NCBI GenBank assembly: GCA_014529385.2
Contig: CM043945.1
Coordinates: 91,153,112-91,217,111, forward strand
DNA from: Adiantum capillus-veneris
Lineage: Eukaryota > Streptophyta > Polypodiopsida > Polypodiales > Pteridaceae
DNA length: 64,000 nt
Direction of reading: 5' to 3'
Below are positions 63,016 to 64,000 of this stretch, one piece after another. Within the stretch, counting starts at the first letter, position 1. Each line of letters begins with the position of its first letter. The notes under the pieces were generated by a model. It was not told where the DNA came from. It was given only the letters and a program-made list of their open reading frames with translations, and ran no database searches. Both the position numbers and the translations under genes were made by a program.

Positions 63016-64000
63016 TGGTGTAGCCAAAGTTGTTCCGCGCTATAAAGTGTGTTATGCAGTGCAAAGGGTGCTAACAGGTGCATGGTAGAGGGCTAAAGCC
63101 ATTGTGGGAGACCTCAACAGGACAGTGGCAATGGAAATGCATGCTTAAAGTGTTTTTTTAGGCGAGGGGGCCTTCGAAGTGGGCTAATTGGGATGGCACG
63201 TCAAGTGTTCGAGATGCATGTAATGTACCCCGAAATGTGGTGTTCAAGATGCTCTAGAAGCTCGTCCAGACGGCTCGTCAAACGGAGCTTCGTGTGAAAG
63301 ATATGCCAGTCCGAAGTTAGAAGGCTTTGCAGATCTCCGATGGGCAGGGCGGGTACAAATAGGTGGCCAAAACTGGGATGTGGATACACATGTAAAGCTC
63401 AAGTTGTGAAGCATGCCGGTCTTTTCAGTTCGCCATTTGGAGCTCAGACGGGTAAGTTATGGCCTGTGGAGTATTTACGGGGGGTCAGGTACGTGCTCAC
63501 CGGGCCATGTTGGAAAGCGCGTCGACACGCATGTTTTTAGGGCTTGCCAAGATTCTGAAAAGTGGCATGCAATATGGAAATCCAACCGGGGTTTACGGCT
63601 CGCTGATCGAATTCATGGTCAGCAGGATATGTGCACTTCAAGTTGACAATCAGTCGCGACAAGGGTACAACTCGATTTTTTACCACTTGCGGCTTGGTGT
63701 TCGAGGGGGTGAACTGACCTAAAGCGCAAAAGTTTTCAAGGTTTAGGGTTGGCCGGGGCGGCTTGGCGAGAGAGGGGTTCAGAAAGCCCGAGCACACGGA
63801 GCACCGACCACATGCGAAAGAGATGCTATGGAAGGTCTTTCATGGTAAGTGCAAAAGAAAATGGGTGGCTGGCTGAAGTTAAAGGGAAAAAAGAAAAAGG
63901 GGACCTTCAAAGCTAAGAGGAAAAGAAGAGGAGAAGTGAGACTGTGAGAGGAAAAAAAACAAAACAAAAGAAAGGCTGAAGTGAAGGCACTGGCGCCACT
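63016..64000 (+). repeat. 3' LTR of the Tat-like element, cut by window end
   Basis: TGGTGTAGCCAAAGTTG onward matches 55994-56959 closely up to about 63975. The last 25 bases differ from the first LTR and contain ACTGGCGCCACT. Because the window ends, I cannot say whether this is an indel, the LTR end or the start of another unit. Confidence 0.82.

Larger units (their letters stand above)
55994..64000 (+). mobile_element. Tat-like Ty3/gypsy element, runs off the window
   Basis: 5' LTR, gag, protease, reverse transcriptase, RNase H, a second archaeal-type RNase H, integrase, polypurine tract and the start of a second LTR, all in this order. Two RNase H domains with the second one complete are the mark of the Tat lineage. 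Several stops and shifts are present. It is inserted in the CACTA element; the 5 bases before it are GGCGT, but the right target copy lies outside the window. Confidence 0.88.

Overview
The window looks like nuclear DNA of a land plant (streptophyte), made almost entirely of transposable elements nested in one another. The evidence is Ty1/copia and Ty3/gypsy LTR elements with plant-type primer sites (initiator-Met and Asp tRNA), a CACTA element with a spliced transposase, a Helitron with a C-terminal endonuclease (Helentron type), fold-back MITEs and long CT/GT microsatellites. I recognise no host gene with confidence, and no rRNA, tRNA or CRISPR. The species cannot be named from this sequence.

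Layout. 1-1882: 3' part of a copia element with its LTR (+). 2034-3648: leader and first gag codons of a gypsy element (family A, +). 3650-4602: 5' end of a copia element of the same LTR family, inverted (-). 4603-12796: decayed gypsy pol plus 3' spacer on the - strand (family B). 12800-19030: a + strand relative with leader, gag-like ORF, protease half and LTR but no reverse transcriptase (family C). 19135-21972: unclassified relics, CT repeats and minisatellite. 21978-41559: a nearly complete 19.6-kb gypsy element (family D) with both LTRs, 5-bp target duplication AGGTG, tRNA-Asp primer site, a ~9.7-kb gag-pol frame and a separate 3' ORF. 42078-48260: decayed Helentron (-), itself cut by a 1.4-kb TTAA-flanked element. 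49300-53060: unclassified coding relics. 53680-55993: CACTA element (-) carrying a fold-back MITE in its transposase exon. 55994-64000: a Tat-like gypsy element with two RNase H domains; its second LTR runs off the window.

The most unusual material is shared by families A-D. (1) Untranslated arrays of ~270-300-bp repeats carry palindromes that all centre on ATCGCGAT, with different arms in each family: ACATGG.., ATAATA.., TAAATA.. and GTCT... (2) The D pol contains two retropepsins, one before the reverse transcriptase and one after the integrase, and two consecutive H2C2 zinc-binding modules; relics of the second protease and of both zinc modules are visible in B. (3) The gag N terminus is built from repeated [FY]-x-D-x-x-G-x-x-[YF] modules. 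(4) D is bipartite: palindrome array, gag-pol and polypurine tract are followed by a second palindrome array, a coiled-coil ORF, another polypurine tract and the LTR.

The gag-pol frame of D has seven nonsense codons, each explainable by one C-to-T or G-to-A change, plus one shift at an A-run. It is a fairly recent but silenced copy.
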